DNA of 64,000 bases from Jejubacter calystegiae (lineage in GTDB: Bacteria > Pseudomonadota > Gammaproteobacteria > Enterobacterales > Enterobacteriaceae). Shown here one piece after another: positions 27,053 through 37,230 of this stretch (positions are counted from its first letter, which is position 1; the number at the start of each line of letters is the position of its first letter). The notes beneath the pieces are model-generated. The model saw nothing but the letters and a program-made list of their open reading frames with translations, searched no databases and was not told the DNA's origin. The DNA is taken from the NCBI RefSeq assembly GCF_005671395.1, contig NZ_CP040428.1, positions 4,970,185 through 5,034,184 on the forward strand. The letters run 5' to 3'. A program made the position numbers and the translations under genes.

Positions 27053-28229
27053 CCCAGCCATTGCGGCATTTATTAAAGCGCACCAGCATCAGATGATAGA
27101 TTTTCGCCGCGATCTGCACGCCCATCCTGAACTGCCATGGGAAGAGATACGCACCACCCAACAGATCGCTAAAGCTCTCGACGAACTCGGCATACCCTAC
27201 CGACTCACAACACCCACCGGAATTATTGCCGAAATTCAGGGTGGTAAACCCGGGAAAACAGTGGGACTGCGCGCCGATATGGACGCACTGCCGATACTGG
27301 AACTTAATGATGACCTGAGCTACAAATCCCATACTCCGGGGAAAATGCACGCCTGTGGTCACGATGCCCATACCGCGATGCTGCTCAGCGCAGCCGCTGC
27401 GCTGAATAGCATTCGCAGCCAGCTTCCCGGCAATGTCCGCCTGATTTTCCAGCCCGCGGAAGAAATCGCCGAAGGCGCCAGAGAAATGGTCAATCAGGGA
27501 GCCATGGAAGGCGTGGATAATGTCTTTGGCATCCATATCTGGAGCCAGATGCCCTCCGGTAAGGTCTCCTGTAAAGTGGGTTCATCCTTCGCCTCTGCTG
27601 ACCTGCTTAAGGTTTCGTTTAAAGGACGCGGCGGCCATGGCTCCATGCCGGAAGCCTGCGTCGATGCTGCGGTGGTTGCCTCTTCATTCGTAATGAACCT
27701 GCAATCCATCGTTTCCCGCGAAACGGCCGCACAGGATTCCGCCGTCGTAACCATCGGTAAAATGGAAGTCGGTACACGCTTTAATGTCATCGCGGAAAAT
27801 GCCGTGCTGGATGGCACCGTTCGTTGCTTCACCCTGGAAACCCGCGAACGTCTGAAAACCGCCATCGAACGCTATGCCGAACATACTGCCGCCATCTACG
27901 GCGCCAGCGCGCAGGTAGATTACACCTACGGTACGCTGCCTGTGATAAACGAAGAGCGTAGCGCGCTGTTGGCCCAATCGGTGATCTGCGACGCCTTTGG
28001 CGATGCGGCGCTCATGACCGAACGTCCCACCACCGGCGGTGAAGATTTCAGTTTCTATATGGAAAAAGCACCGGGTTGTTTCGCGCTGGTCGGCTGCGGC
28101 TGTCCGCAAAAAGGCTCTGACTTCGCGCACCATCACGGCTGTTTTAATATCGATGAAGACGCTATGGCTACCGGTGCGGAGCTTTATGCGCAATATGCCT
28201 GGCGCTATCTGCATCAGGATTCATTCTGA
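27045..28229 (+). CDS. M20 family aminoacylase/hippurate hydrolase-like amidohydrolase
   Basis: A 394-residue metallopeptidase-fold enzyme with FRRDLHAHPELPWEE, GLRADMDALPI, HACGHDAHTAMLL, FQPAEEIAEGAREM and GGEDFSFYMEKAPG. All are signature blocks of the HipO/ILR1/AbgA-like amidohydrolases that remove an acyl group from N-acyl amino acids. The ATG lies within the end of the previous gene (8-bp overlap), so the two enzymes are translationally coupled and probably act on the same compound in sequence or on related compounds. Confidence 0.9.
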   Translation: MTNPAIAAFIKAHQHQMIDFRRDLHAHPELPWEEIRTTQQIAKALDELGIPYRLTTPTGIIAEIQGGKPGKTVGLRADMDALPILELNDDLSYKSHTPGKMHACGHDAHTAMLLSAAAALNSIRSQLPGNVRLIFQPAEEIAEGAREMVNQGAMEGVDNVFGIHIWSQMPSGKVSCKVGSSFASADLLKVSFKGRGGHGSMPEACVDAAVVASSFVMNLQSIVSRETAAQDSAVVTIGKMEVGTRFNVIAENAVLDGTVRCFTLETRERLKTAIERYAEHTAAIYGASAQVDYTYGTLPVINEERSALLAQSVICDAFGDAALMTERPTTGGEDFSFYMEKAPGCFALVGCGCPQKGSDFAHHHGCFNIDEDAMATGAELYAQYAWRYLHQDSF

Positions 28230-28239
28230 GCCCCCTTTC

Positions 28240-28267
28240 ACGCTCCCGATTCCGGGAGCGTATTTTC
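28240..28267 (+). terminator. Terminator of the M20 cassette
   Basis: ACGCTCCCG / CGGGAGCGT (9 bp, loop ATTC) followed by ATTTT, 11 nt after the stop codon. Confidence 0.75.
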
Positions 28268-28370
28268 CCGCTAATTCTTGCGCCATCTCGCGCAACGCTG
28301 TAAATGCGCTTGTTGAACGGATAAAAAAATTTAACAATTTCAACACGAGTAATGGCGCGAGGACGCAATC

Positions 28371-29219
28371 ATGTGTACGTCTCTTTTCGTTGCAAGCGAA
28401 TGGCTTGCAGAACATATCAATGACCCAGAAATTCAGATTCTGGATGCCCGCATGGCGCCCCCGGGCCAGGAACACCGGGACGTTCCCGGCGAATACCGCG
28501 CGGGCCACCTGCCCGGCGCCCTGTTTTTTGATATCGAAGCCCTGTCCGATCACACCTCTTCCCTGCCGCATATGATGCCGCGCCCGGAAGGCTTCGCCGT
28601 CGCCATGCGCGAGCTGGGCGTTCACGACGATCGCCATCTTGTGGTCTATGACGAGGGCGATCTCTTCTCGGCCCCCCGCGCCTGGTGGATGCTGAAAAGT
28701 TTCGGCGCCCGTAAGGTGTCGATTCTGGCTGGCGGTCTCGCTGGCTGGCAGGCGGAGCAGCGTCCGTTACAGAGCGGTGCCGTAGCGGCCCCCGAAGAGG
28801 GCGAATTCAATGCGGAGTTCGACACCCACGTCGTTGCCCGGCTGACCGAAGTGTTGCTCGCCAGCCACGAAGGGGGGGCTCAGGTGGTGGATGCCCGCCC
28901 GGCAGCGCGTTTTAACGGCGAAGTGGATGAGCCCCGACCGGGCCTGAAACGCGGCCATATTCCCGGCTCGTTGAATATGCCCTGGGGGTCTCTTGTCGAG
29001 CAGGGAGCGCTGAAAAGCCCCGAAGCGCTGCGCGCGCTGTTTGCACAGCAGGGAATCGACCCGCAACGCCCGGTGATTGCCAGCTGTGGCTCAGGCGTGA
29101 CCGCAGCCGTGGTGCTACTGGCTCTTACCGAACTGGGTGCTCAGGATCTGCGCCTGTATGACGGCGCCTGGAGCGAATGGGGCAGTCGCGACGATCTGCC
29201 GGTAGCCCCCGACGCCTGA
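28371..29219 (+). CDS. sseA: 3-mercaptopyruvate sulfurtransferase
   Basis: Transfers sulfur from 3-mercaptopyruvate to thiophilic acceptors or cyanide and contributes to H2S formation. 282 residues (E. coli 281) in two rhodanese domains. The N-terminal one has RAGHLPGALFFDIEALSD and VVYDEGDLFSAPRAWW; the C-terminal one has the active loop SCGSGVTA with catalytic C239. It is the first backbone gene after the M20 insertion. Confidence 0.96.
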   Translation: MCTSLFVASEWLAEHINDPEIQILDARMAPPGQEHRDVPGEYRAGHLPGALFFDIEALSDHTSSLPHMMPRPEGFAVAMRELGVHDDRHLVVYDEGDLFSAPRAWWMLKSFGARKVSILAGGLAGWQAEQRPLQSGAVAAPEEGEFNAEFDTHVVARLTEVLLASHEGGAQVVDARPAARFNGEVDEPRPGLKRGHIPGSLNMPWGSLVEQGALKSPEALRALFAQQGIDPQRPVIASCGSGVTAAVVLLALTELGAQDLRLYDGAWSEWGSRDDLPVAPDA

Positions 29220-29224
29220 CGGCA

Positions 29225-29259
29225 AAACGATCCGGCCTGAATGACCGGGTCGTTTGTTT
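29225..29259. terminator. Bidirectional terminator between sseA and sseB
   Basis: AAACGATCCGG / CCGGGTCGTTT (11 bp with one G-U pair, 9-nt loop) fills the 39-bp gap between the convergent genes and is flanked by A-rich and T-rich ends. Confidence 0.75.
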
Positions 29260-30035
29260 CACAGAATACGGCGGTCCTTAAAATCACGCAGGAAGCTGCC
29301 CCAGCGGCGCTCATAGAAAGGCGCTAAATGGGCAATCATAAAGCGGCTGATCCCCCCCTGACCTTCCTGCACCTGGCAGATATCCACCGGCTCGTCTCCC
29401 GGTAACGTATCTATCGCCACGCTGCCTGCCGCCTGGATAATCGACTCGAGCTCCCCTTCAGCCTCAATGCCAATCAGCAATACCGGTTCGTCCTGGGCCT
29501 GCTCTTTCAGGGAACAGATAAACGCCCGCTTCACCGTCTTCATGGTTTTAAACAGCGTCGCGAGTGAATCGAGCATCTGCTGCGGCGGCTGGGCGATTTC
29601 AGAAAGCAGTAGCGCCTCGCCCCCTTCCAGCACCTGCTGTTGGCTGAGCGGATCGCCCTCCTGGCTCAGCAGATGGCGGATCTCCTGAGGGGAAAATTCT
29701 TTGCCGGTCTCAAGCCTGGCATTCAGAAACAGCGTCTCGCCGGTGGTCATCTCAAACAGCGTCCGCGCTGGCATCACCACAAAAGGCTGTTCATCCCGGG
29801 CCGCCTGTTCAAGAGTCTGTAGCGAGGTAAAAAAGGGGATCACCGATGTGCCGTCGGATTTCTCCCAGTGATGGAGGTCAACGGCGGAATCGGCAGAGAA
29901 AGCGCCTTCTTCCACAGCAGAACCCGGCACCCAAACGCTGGACTCCAGCAGGGTGCGGAAAAAGGCCGGGCGGTACGCCGGTTCGGTGGCGGCCTGCGCC
30001 AGCAGGGTTTCCAGTTGATTATTATTTTCTGACAT
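29259..30035 (-). CDS. sseB: SseB family protein (enhanced serine sensitivity)
   Basis: 258 residues, identical in length to E. coli SseB when started at MSENNNQLETLLAQAATE; the frame is open further upstream, into the repeat element, without support. Conserved blocks are RPAFFRTLLESSVWVPG, SDGTSVIPFFTS, TLFEMTTGETLFLNA and APFYERRWGSFLRDFK. The function is poorly defined; the gene was linked to serine sensitivity in E. coli. This is not the Salmonella SPI-2 effector chaperone of the same name. Confidence 0.93.
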   Translation of the reverse strand: MSENNNQLETLLAQAATEPAYRPAFFRTLLESSVWVPGSAVEEGAFSADSAVDLHHWEKSDGTSVIPFFTSLQTLEQAARDEQPFVVMPARTLFEMTTGETLFLNARLETGKEFSPQEIRHLLSQEGDPLSQQQVLEGGEALLLSEIAQPPQQMLDSLATLFKTMKTVKRAFICSLKEQAQDEPVLLIGIEAEGELESIIQAAGSVAIDTLPGDEPVDICQVQEGQGGISRFMIAHLAPFYERRWGSFLRDFKDRRIL

Positions 30036-30060
30036 AGGGTTTTCCGAATGATTTATTTTT

Positions 30061-30157
30061 CCCCTTACCCTCACCCCATCCCTCTCCCGAAGGGAGAGGG
30101 AGCCGGTTGTGGCTCTTTATCCCCTCTCCCCTCTGGGGAGAGGGTCAGGGTGAGGGG
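30061..30157. repeat. Palindromic REP/BIME-like element
   Basis: Two hairpins, CCCTCTCCC/GGGAGAGGG (30080-30100) and CCCTCTCCCC/GGGGAGAGGG (30122-30143), are enclosed by outer arms CCCTCACC (30068-) and GGTGAGGG (to 30156). The whole can fold as a cloverleaf. Such G/C-rich palindromic units are scattered between genes in enterobacteria. Confidence 0.75.
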
Positions 30158-30164
30158 CAAATCT

Positions 30165-31451
30165 TTACTCCGCGGTCAACAGATTCGCCAGGGTACGAAC
30201 GCCAATACCGGTAGCGCCCGCCGCCCATAGATCCACCGCCGATTTACGGTAAGTGGCCGAACAGTCGATATGCAGCCAGCCCTGTTGGTATTCTTCAACA
30301 AAGTGCGACAGGAAACCCGCCGCAGTACTGGCGCCCGCCGGGCAGGCAGCGTTACCGGTGTTGCTCATATCCGCAAAGTTAGACGGCAACTGGCTGCGGT
30401 GCAGTTCCGCCAGCGGCAGGCGCCAGAACGCTTCGTTTTCGGCCCGGGCGCTTGCCATCAGGCGCTCAACCAGCGCATCGTCAAAGCTCAGCAGCGCGTG
30501 ATAATCATTGCCGAGCGCGGTCTTGGCAGCGCCGGTCAGGGTGGCGCAGTCAACGATCAGCGCCGGTTTTTCACGACAGGCGTCGATCAGGCCGTCCGCC
30601 AGCACCAGGCGCCCTTCGGCATCGGTATTCATCACCTCAACCCGCTTGCCGTTACGGTAGCTGATAATATCGCCAAGCCTCATGGCGTTGCCGCTGATCA
30701 TATTGTCCGCGCAGCACAGGAACAGCTTCACGCGGCGCTTAAGGCCGCGGGTAATCGCAAAGGCCAGCGCGCCGGTCGCCAGCGCGGCACCGCCCATATC
30801 GGACTTCATGGAGTCCATAAATGCGCTGGGCTTAATGCTGTAGCCGCCGGAATCAAAGGTAATCCCTTTGCCGACCAGACAGGCGTAGACCGGCGCATTT
30901 TCATCACCGGTTGGGTTGTAGTCCAGCGTCAGCAACGCGGACGAACGCTCGGAGCCGCGACCCACGGTATGGATCCCGGTATAGCCCTGCTCACGCAGAT
31001 CTTCGCCACGAATGATACGGTAGCTAATCTGCTCGCCGCCCACGTCATTCAGCAGGTCGACGGACCGCTGAGTCAACTGAGACGGCCCCAAATCTTCCGC
31101 CGGCAGGTTAATGGTGTCGCGTACCCAGTCGATAATTTTCAGGCGACTTTCCAGCTCGCGCTGCGAAGCCTCGTCCAGTTCGGCCCATTCAACCTTACGC
31201 TCCCCTTTCGGACCCCGGTAGCCCATCCAGAAGGCCCAGCTTTTCTCCAGGTCCCATCCTTCACCGGCCAGGCGCACCCGTTTAAAACCCTGTCCGTCAA
31301 TTTTGCGCGCGGCGCGCTGAATCAGAATCAGATCTTCTTTGCCGTTCAGATGCAGGGTGATGCCGTCATTACCGATGCTGAAGCTGGCTTTTTCGCCCCA
31401 GCGCGCGTCGGCCGGTTGTGTGGAAAGGGTAATATTCATCGCTTCACTCAT
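30165..31451 (-). CDS. pepB: Peptidase B (leucyl aminopeptidase family M17)
   Basis: Broad-specificity cytoplasmic aminopeptidase. 428 residues with start [20 protein letters not shown] (E. coli 427), preceded by AAGGAG. The two-metal site is seen in [11 protein letters not shown], the Asp of DSMKSDMGG and [14 protein letters not shown]. The C-terminal part [14 protein letters not shown] is conserved. The frame extends 77 codons upstream over iscX on another frame; that part is not real. It may be the last gene of the isc transcript, 61 nt after iscX. Confidence 0.97.
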   Translation of the reverse strand: MSEAMNITLSTQPADARWGEKASFSIGNDGITLHLNGKEDLILIQRAARKIDGQGFKRVRLAGEGWDLEKSWAFWMGYRGPKGERKVEWAELDEASQRELESRLKIIDWVRDTINLPAEDLGPSQLTQRSVDLLNDVGGEQISYRIIRGEDLREQGYTGIHTVGRGSERSSALLTLDYNPTGDENAPVYACLVGKGITFDSGGYSIKPSAFMDSMKSDMGGAALATGALAFAITRGLKRRVKLFLCCADNMISGNAMRLGDIISYRNGKRVEVMNTDAEGRLVLADGLIDACREKPALIVDCATLTGAAKTALGNDYHALLSFDDALVERLMASARAENEAFWRLPLAELHRSQLPSNFADMSNTGNAACPAGASTAAGFLSHFVEEYQQGWLHIDCSATYRKSAVDLWAAGATGIGVRTLANLLTAE

Positions 31452-31512
31452 CCTGAACTCCTTCTTTTTTCGTTCTGGATCGAAACGGGCCGCCTTCTGG
31501 CAGCCCGTTGTC

Positions 31513-31713
31513 TTAATCCGCTTCGTCCAGCCAGACCAGCAGTATCGCCTCAAGAATCTTTTCGTTTGAGGCCTGAGGGTCGTCGTCGAACTCTTCCAGT
31601 TCACAAATCCACTGATGCAGATCGGTGAAACGCACGGTTTTCGGGTCGATGTCCGGGCGGCTGTCGTACAGCGCCTCGCCAATCTCCCGACTGTCGGTCC
31701 ATTTTAATGCCAT
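31513..31713 (-). CDS. iscX: Fe-S assembly regulator IscX
   Basis: 66 acidic residues, equal to E. coli IscX (YfhJ), starting [17 protein letters not shown] and ending [14 protein letters not shown]. Binds IscS and iron, and modulates the rate of cluster assembly. Co-transcribed with fdx, 13 nt upstream. Confidence 0.96.
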   Translation of the reverse strand: MALKWTDSREIGEALYDSRPDIDPKTVRFTDLHQWICELEEFDDDPQASNEKILEAILLVWLDEAD

Positions 31714-31726
31714 CACTCTATCCCCG

Positions 31727-32062
31727 TTAGTGCTCGCGGGCATGGTTAATTGTGTAACGCGGAATTTCCACTACCAGATCTTCGCTGGTGACCTTTGCCT
31801 GGCAGCCAAGGCGGCTTTCCGGCTCCAGTCCCCATGCTTTATCCAGCATGTCATCTTCTTCTTCGCTACTCTCATCCAGCGAGTCAAAACCTTCTCGTAC
31901 GATGCAGTGACAGGTGGTGCAGGCGCAGGATTTCTCACAGGCATGCTCAATCTCAATACCGTTGCGCAGCGCGGCATCAAGAATAGTTTCTCCAGCTTCG
32001 ACTTCCACAACCACGCCATCCGGGCAGAGATCCTGATGGGGCAGAAAAACAATCTTTGGCAT
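31727..32062 (-). CDS. fdx: [2Fe-2S] ferredoxin of the ISC system
   Basis: Supplies electrons for Fe-S cluster assembly. 111 residues from [16 protein letters not shown]. Ligands are C42, C48 and C51 in [15 protein letters not shown], and C87 in GCQAKV. Only 1 nt separates it from hscA. Confidence 0.97.
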   Translation of the reverse strand: MPKIVFLPHQDLCPDGVVVEVEAGETILDAALRNGIEIEHACEKSCACTTCHCIVREGFDSLDESSEEEDDMLDKAWGLEPESRLGCQAKVTSEDLVVEIPRYTINHAREH

Positions 32063-32063
32063 A

Positions 32064-33914
32064 TTAAACCTCATCCACAGAGTGGCCTTTGAGCGCTTTA
32101 CGAATGGAGAGATCCATCCGGCGCGCGGCAAACTCCTGGGTCTGTTTGTCTATCGTTTTAATGGCTTCTTTAATTGCGTCGACATCGTCGCCCGCGGCAA
32201 CAGTGCGCAAATGGGCCGCGCTCTGTTCAATGGTTCCGCGCTCCTGGTCGCTCAGCAGCTCGCCATCGGCGGCCAGCGCGCTGTGCAGGCTTTCCAGCAC
32301 CCGTGCGGCTTCCACCTTCTGTTCAGCCAGCATACGGGCCTGAACATCCTCGCCGGCATGAGCCATGGAGTCTTTGATCATATCGGCGATTTCGCTGTCG
32401 CTCAGACCATAGGAAGGTTTCACCTGAATTGAGGCTTCCACGCCGGTGGATTTTTCCATCGCGGTGACGCTCAGCAGGCCGTCGGCATCCACCTGGAAGG
32501 TGACGCGGATATGGGCGCCGCCTGCCGGCATAGCCGGGATCCCGCGCAGCGAAAAGCGCGCCAGCGAACGGCAGTCCTGCACCAGTTCGCGCTCGCCCTG
32601 CAGCACGTGAATCGCCATAGCGGTCTGACCATCCTTAAAGGTGGTGAACTCCTGAGCGCGGGCGACCGGAATGGTGGTGTTACGTGGAATCACTTTCTCC
32701 ACCAGACCGCCCATGGTTTCCAGCCCCAGCGAGAGCGGAATAACATCAAGCAGCAGCATTTCGCTGTCCGGCTTGTTGCCCACCAGGATATCGGCCTGAA
32801 TCGCGGCGCCGATAGCGACCACTTTATCCGGGTCGATGGAAGTCAGAGGTTCGCGGCCAAAGAATTCACCCACCCTGTCGCGCACCAGCGGTACCCGGGT
32901 AGAGCCACCAACCATCACCACTTCCAGCACTTCCTGCGCGTCAACGCCCGCATCTTTCAGGGCGCGGCGGCAGGAGAGCAGCGTACGCTTAACCAGCGGC
33001 GCAATCAGTTCGTTAAGCTGTTCACGGGTGACGTTACCGCGCCAGCCTGCGACATCGACTGCCACGCTATCCGCATCGCTCAGGGCGATTTTGGCAGCGG
33101 TGGCGGCATCCAGTAACTGACGCTGTAGCGTCGCATCCTGACGGTCGCTAACCCCGGCCTGCTCGCGCAGCCAGTCGGCCAGCAGATTATCGAAGTCATC
33201 ACCACCCAGCGCGGAGTCGCCGCCGGTCGCCAGCACTTCAAAGACGCCGCGACTCAGGCGCAGCACCGAAATATCAAAGGTGCCGCCCCCCAGGTCGTAG
33301 ACGGCGATAATCCCCTCTTTGCCGGAATCCAGGCCGTAAGCAATGGCCGCGGCAGTAGGTTCATTCAGCAGGCGCAGAACGTGAAGACCCGCCAGACGGG
33401 CAGCGTCTTTCGTGCCCTGACGCTGGGCGTCGTCGAAATAGGCGGGAACGGTAATGACTACGCCGTCCAGCTCCCCCGCCAGCGCTTCACGAGCGCGATC
33501 GGCCAGGGCTTTCAGAATATCGGCGGAAACCCGCACCGGATTAACCACACCGGCGGCGGTATCGATCATCGGCAGGCCGTTAACACTGGCATGCAGACGA
33601 TAAGGAAGATGAGGGTAGCGGCTCTGAATATCCGTCAGCGAGCGCCCCATCAGGCGTTTAACGGAACTGATGGTATTAACAGGATCCTGCGCCGCCAGCG
33701 CGCGCGCTTCCTGGCCAACGATAAGGCTCTGTTGCTGATAATTCACCACAGAGGGCAGCAGATGGCGCCCGTAGCAATCCGCCAGTGTTTCGGTTAGCCC
33801 GCTGCGCACCGTGGCCACCAGCGAATTGGTGGTCCCCAGATCGATGCCTGCCGCCAACTTGCGCTGGTGCGGCGCGCTACTCAGGCCGGGCTCACTAATT
33901 TGTAATAAGGCCAT
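32064..33914 (-). CDS. hscA: Fe-S protein assembly chaperone HscA
   Basis: Specialised Hsp70 that binds the LPPVK motif of IscU and drives cluster transfer, with HscB as J-partner. 616 residues as in E. coli. The nucleotide-binding domain has [27 protein letters not shown] and [11 protein letters not shown]; the substrate domain follows from about residue 390. It lacks the C-terminal EEVD of DnaK. Confidence 0.98.
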   Translation of the reverse strand: MALLQISEPGLSSAPHQRKLAAGIDLGTTNSLVATVRSGLTETLADCYGRHLLPSVVNYQQQSLIVGQEARALAAQDPVNTISSVKRLMGRSLTDIQSRYPHLPYRLHASVNGLPMIDTAAGVVNPVRVSADILKALADRAREALAGELDGVVITVPAYFDDAQRQGTKDAARLAGLHVLRLLNEPTAAAIAYGLDSGKEGIIAVYDLGGGTFDISVLRLSRGVFEVLATGGDSALGGDDFDNLLADWLREQAGVSDRQDATLQRQLLDAATAAKIALSDADSVAVDVAGWRGNVTREQLNELIAPLVKRTLLSCRRALKDAGVDAQEVLEVVMVGGSTRVPLVRDRVGEFFGREPLTSIDPDKVVAIGAAIQADILVGNKPDSEMLLLDVIPLSLGLETMGGLVEKVIPRNTTIPVARAQEFTTFKDGQTAMAIHVLQGERELVQDCRSLARFSLRGIPAMPAGGAHIRVTFQVDADGLLSVTAMEKSTGVEASIQVKPSYGLSDSEIADMIKDSMAHAGEDVQARMLAEQKVEAARVLESLHSALAADGELLSDQERGTIEQSAAHLRTVAAGDDVDAIKEAIKTIDKQTQEFAARRMDLSIRKALKGHSVDEV

Positions 33915-33929
33915 GTTAAGCTTCCAGAA

Positions 33930-34445
33930 TTAAAAATCGAGCAGCTTCTCTTCGAGTTGTTCTGTTGTGCTCCGCAGTTTATCGAGAAAACGCAGCTTAC
34001 GCACGGTATCCGCAGCCTGATCCCAGACTTCGCTATCCAGTTCCTGAACCATCTGTTCGCTGCGGGTTTTGATCGTTGCGTTCAGGCGAGCGATAAACGC
34101 CTCGAGCCGCGCTTCATCACGGGCCTGTTCGATATCGTCCAGCTCTTCGCGCAGTTCCAGCTGCTCCATCAGAAAGGCGGTGTCGCGCACCGTCTGCTGC
34201 TCATTTGCCAGGTCATAACCGTGCAGCGACAGTATATATTCAGCGCGGGGGAGCGGATGGCGCAGGGTCTGCCAGGCCTGGTTGATGGTGGCTGACTGGG
34301 TCACGGCCTGAAGCTGTTCAGCTTCCGGGCGGCTGGCGTAGTTATCCGGGTGGAACTTGCGCTGCAGCTCCTGATAGCGGGCAGCCAGAGTGCGGCTTTC
34401 GAGCTCAAAGCGAACCGGCAGCCCAAAGAGGGTGAAGTAATCCAT
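33930..34445 (-). CDS. hscB: J-type co-chaperone HscB
   Basis: Delivers IscU to HscA and stimulates its ATPase. 171 residues. The N-terminal J domain has the HPD signature in KFHPDNYAS, and the C-terminal three-helix bundle ([12 protein letters not shown] onward) binds IscU. 15 nt upstream of hscA. Confidence 0.97.
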   Translation of the reverse strand: MDYFTLFGLPVRFELESRTLAARYQELQRKFHPDNYASRPEAEQLQAVTQSATINQAWQTLRHPLPRAEYILSLHGYDLANEQQTVRDTAFLMEQLELREELDDIEQARDEARLEAFIARLNATIKTRSEQMVQELDSEVWDQAADTVRKLRFLDKLRSTTEQLEEKLLDF

Positions 34446-34472
34446 ATCCGTTCCGGGTTAGCGAAGTAAAGC

Positions 34473-34506
34473 ACTGCCCCACGCACCGGGAAGGTGGTGG
34501 GGCAGT
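34473..34506 (-). other. Strong stem-loop between iscA and hscB
   Basis: ACTGCCCCAC / GTGGGGCAGT is a perfect 10-bp stem with a smaller ACC/GGT stem inside. It lies in the 77-nt gap that separates iscRSUA from hscBA-fdx. Without a T-run it may be a partial terminator or processing site giving different levels of the two halves. Confidence 0.5.
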
Positions 34507-34522
34507 CAGAGAAGAGGCCGAA

Positions 34523-34846
34523 TCAGACGTTGAAGCTTTCGCCGCAACCGCACTCATCCTTCACGTTGGGGTTGGTAAATTTAAAGCCTTCGTTCAGCCC
34601 TTCTTTCACGAAGTCGAGCTGCGTGCCGTCCAGAAAACTCAGGCTCTTACCGTCGATCACCACCTTCACGCCCTTGTCTTCAAACACCACGTCATCATCG
34701 GCGGGGCTATCGACAAACTCCAGTACATAGGCCATACCGGAACAGCCTGAAGTGCGCACGCCAAGGCGCAGGCCAAACCCTTTGCCGCGATTGGCAAGAA
34801 AAGTGTTTACGCGCGCAGCAGCGCTATCGCTAAGGGTAATCGACAT
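34523..34846 (-). CDS. iscA: Iron-sulfur cluster assembly protein IscA
   Basis: A-type carrier for Fe-S clusters, mainly [4Fe-4S] maturation. 107 residues with the three ligand cysteines in TSGCSGMAY (C35) and the C-terminal CGCGESF (C99, C101). Confidence 0.98.
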   Translation of the reverse strand: MSITLSDSAAARVNTFLANRGKGFGLRLGVRTSGCSGMAYVLEFVDSPADDDVVFEDKGVKVVIDGKSLSFLDGTQLDFVKEGLNEGFKFTNPNVKDECGCGESFNV

Positions 34847-34865
34847 ATCACAACCTCAAAAAAAA

Positions 34866-35252
34866 TTATTCTGCTTCACGTTTGCTTTTATAGTCCGCGA
34901 TGGCCGCTTTGATAGCGTCTTCCGCGAGAATCGAGCAGTGAATTTTCACCGGCGGCAGTTCCAGCTCGTCCGCAATATCGGTGTTTTTAATCGCCTGCGC
35001 TTCGTCCAGGGTTTTCCCTTTGACCCACTCGGTCACCAGAGAGCTGGAAGCGATAGCGGAGCCGCAGCCGTAAGTCTTAAAGCGGGCGTCTTCAATCACG
35101 CCTTCACCGTTAACTTTAATCTGCAGTTTCATCACGTCGCCACAGGCCGGCGCGCCGACCATGCCGCTGCCCACGTTCTGGTCGCTGTTGTCGAAGGACC
35201 CAACGTTACGCGGGTTCTCGTAGTGATCAATGACTTTTTCACTGTATGCCAT
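34866..35252 (-). CDS. iscU: Fe-S cluster scaffold IscU
   Basis: Scaffold on which IscS and Fdx build [2Fe-2S] clusters. 128 residues. Cluster cysteines C37 (GAPACGDV), C63 (YGCGSA) and C106 (KIHCSIL) and the HscA-recognition motif LPPVK (99-103) are all present. Confidence 0.98.
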   Translation of the reverse strand: MAYSEKVIDHYENPRNVGSFDNSDQNVGSGMVGAPACGDVMKLQIKVNGEGVIEDARFKTYGCGSAIASSSLVTEWVKGKTLDEAQAIKNTDIADELELPPVKIHCSILAEDAIKAAIADYKSKREAE

Positions 35253-35280
35253 GTTAAATACTCCTTACGTCCGAAATCGA

Positions 35281-36495
35281 TTAATGCGCAGCCCACTCGA
35301 TGCTGTCCAGATCAACGCCCTGTTTGAACATTTCCCACAGCGGAGAAAGGTCACGCAGACGGCCGATGGATTTACGCACCAGCTCGATGGTGTAATCGAT
35401 CTCTTCTTCAGTCGTGAAACGCCCCAGAGAGAAGCGGATGGAGCTGTGAGCCAGCTCGTCATTCAGCCCAAGCGCGCGCAGCACATAGGAAGGCTCCAGG
35501 CTGGCGGACGTACAGGCGGAACCGGAAGAGACGGCCAGATCTTTCAGGGCCATAATCAGCGATTCGCCTTCAACATAGTTGAAGCTGACGTTCAGGATGT
35601 TCGGCGCGCCCTGTTCCAGGTCGCCGTTCAGGTAAACTTCTTCAATATCTTTCAGGCCGTCCCACAGGCGAGCACGCAGACCGCGCAGACGGGCCATTTC
35701 GGTCTCCATCTCTTCTTTCGCGATGCGGTAGGCTTCACCCATGCCAACGATCTGGTGTACCGGCAGAGTGCCGGAACGCATGCCGCGCTCGTGACCGCCG
35801 CCGTGCATCTGCGCTTCGATGCGGATACGCGGCTTACGGCGAACGTACAGACCGCCGATCCCTTTCGGGCCGTAGATTTTATGGCCGGAGAAAGACATCA
35901 GATCCACTTTAAGCTGGCTCAGGTCGATAGGCAGTTTACCTACGCTCTGAGTGGCGTCAACGTGAAAGATGATACCGCGGGAACGACACATTTCGCCGAT
36001 GGTGGCAATGTCCTGCACCACGCCGATTTCGTTGTTCACGTGCATGATGGAAACCAGGATGGTGTCGTCACGCATCGCCGCTTCCAGATCTTTCAGATCG
36101 ATAATACCGTTGCTTTTCGGGGCAAGGTAAGTGACCTCAAAGCCTTCACGCTCCAGCTGACGGCAGGTGTCCAGCACCGCTTTGTGCTCGGTCTTGCAGG
36201 TAATGATGTGCTTGCCTTTTTTCTGATAGAAGTTGGCCGCACCTTTCAGCGCCAGGTTATCAGATTCGGTTGCACCGGAGGTGAAGACGATTTCACGCGG
36301 ATCGGCGCCAATCAGATCGGCAATCTGATTACGGGCGATATCGACCGCCTCTTCGGCCTGCCAGCCAAAACGGTGGGAGCGGGATGCCGGGTTACCGAAG
36401 GTTCCGTCCATCGTTAAGAATTGCATCATTTTTTCTGCGACGCGCGGATCCACCGGCGTGGTCGCAGAATAATCGAGGTAAATCGGTAATTTCAT
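35281..36495 (-). CDS. iscS: Cysteine desulfurase IscS
   Basis: PLP enzyme that takes sulfur from cysteine for Fe-S clusters, thiolated tRNA and cofactors. 404 residues as in E. coli. PLP lysine in [12 protein letters not shown]; mobile catalytic cysteine in [13 protein letters not shown] (C328). GGAG lies 9 nt before ATG. The leader is the known target zone of sRNA RyhB in E. coli. Confidence 0.98.
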   Translation of the reverse strand: MKLPIYLDYSATTPVDPRVAEKMMQFLTMDGTFGNPASRSHRFGWQAEEAVDIARNQIADLIGADPREIVFTSGATESDNLALKGAANFYQKKGKHIITCKTEHKAVLDTCRQLEREGFEVTYLAPKSNGIIDLKDLEAAMRDDTILVSIMHVNNEIGVVQDIATIGEMCRSRGIIFHVDATQSVGKLPIDLSQLKVDLMSFSGHKIYGPKGIGGLYVRRKPRIRIEAQMHGGGHERGMRSGTLPVHQIVGMGEAYRIAKEEMETEMARLRGLRARLWDGLKDIEEVYLNGDLEQGAPNILNVSFNYVEGESLIMALKDLAVSSGSACTSASLEPSYVLRALGLNDELAHSSIRFSLGRFTTEEEIDYTIELVRKSIGRLRDLSPLWEMFKQGVDLDSIEWAAH

Positions 36496-36528
36496 TGCTC
36501 TTAAGCTCCGTACATCACTTCAATGCAA

Positions 36529-36590
36529 AGAATCAGGTCGGGCTGGCGGGGACGTACGGCCAGTCACTCGATGCGCCCCGTCCTGATTCT
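36529..36590 (-). other. Stable RNA structure between iscR and iscS
   Basis: AGAATCAGG (36529-36537) and CCTGATTCT (36582-36590) enclose further complementary G/C stretches, giving a long hairpin in the 114-nt gap. In E. coli a structure here protects iscR mRNA when RyhB triggers decay of iscSUA; conserved position suggests the same. Confidence 0.6.
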
Positions 36591-36609
36591 GAATATCGTT
36601 ATTCTGGTA

Positions 36610-37098
36610 CTAAGCGCGCAGTTTCAGATCGATAGCATCCTGTGCGCGGCTGCTGCGATGAGAGTCATTCTGCTGGCGGTCAGAAACGTCCAGCACTTCC
36701 TGGTTGTTCACCAGCTCACCCAGCGTAATATTGTTCAGGAAGCCAGTCAGGCGATCGCTCAGATCGCGCCACAGCGCGTGCGTCAGACACTTATCGCCGC
36801 CCTGACAGCCGCCCTTACCCTGGCAACGCGTAGCGTCGACGGATTCGTCAACGGCACTGATCACTTCGCCCACCGCGATACTGCCGGCTTCTTTACCTAG
36901 CAGGTAACCGCCCCCCGGTCCACGCACGCTGGCCACCAGACCATTCTTACGCAGGCGGGAGAACAACTGCTCCAGGTATGAGAGCGAGATTCCCTGCCGC
37001 TCAGAAATATCAGCCAACGGTACCGGGCCCGCTTCGGAGTTGAGTGCAACGTCCAGCATTGCGGTCACGGCATAGCGCCCTTTTGATGTCAGTCTCAT
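36610..37098 (-). CDS. iscR: Fe-S cluster-sensing regulator IscR
   Basis: Rrf2-family winged-helix regulator. 162 residues. Cluster ligands C92, C98, C104 and H107 lie in [20 protein letters not shown]. The holo form represses its own operon; apo-IscR activates the suf genes. First gene of iscRSUA-hscBA-fdx-iscX. Confidence 0.98.
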   Translation of the reverse strand: MRLTSKGRYAVTAMLDVALNSEAGPVPLADISERQGISLSYLEQLFSRLRKNGLVASVRGPGGGYLLGKEAGSIAVGEVISAVDESVDATRCQGKGGCQGGDKCLTHALWRDLSDRLTGFLNNITLGELVNNQEVLDVSDRQQNDSHRSSRAQDAIDLKLRA

Positions 37099-37177
37099 GT
37101 CTTACTTAACCTCAAAAATGCCCCTCGACCCGGGGGTTTACCATAGATATAGTTTTTACATAGCGGCACAAGTCTGA

Positions 37178-37230
37178 CATTCCTGAGTAATTTGGTCAAC
37201 TATTTACCCAGGTAAAACACTCAACTATTT
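37178..37230 (-). promoter_or_regulatory. Tandem IscR (type 1) sites of the isc promoter
   Basis: On the minus strand two aligned copies of ATAGTTGAxxxxxTTACyyrGG occur at 37178-37205 and 37201-37230, upstream of iscR. They fit the type 1 IscR motif bound by holo-IscR. The second copy overlaps the 3' end of trmJ. Confidence 0.65.

Noticed and set aside
30270-31628. 452-codon open frame antisense to pepB
   Set aside because: It mirrors the GC-rich codon pattern of pepB on the other strand; low-complexity composition (Ala, Gly, Arg, His), no family pattern and no ribosome-binding site. The same holds for long antisense frames over guaB (2263-3678), ispG (19631-20866) and purL (59863-61098).
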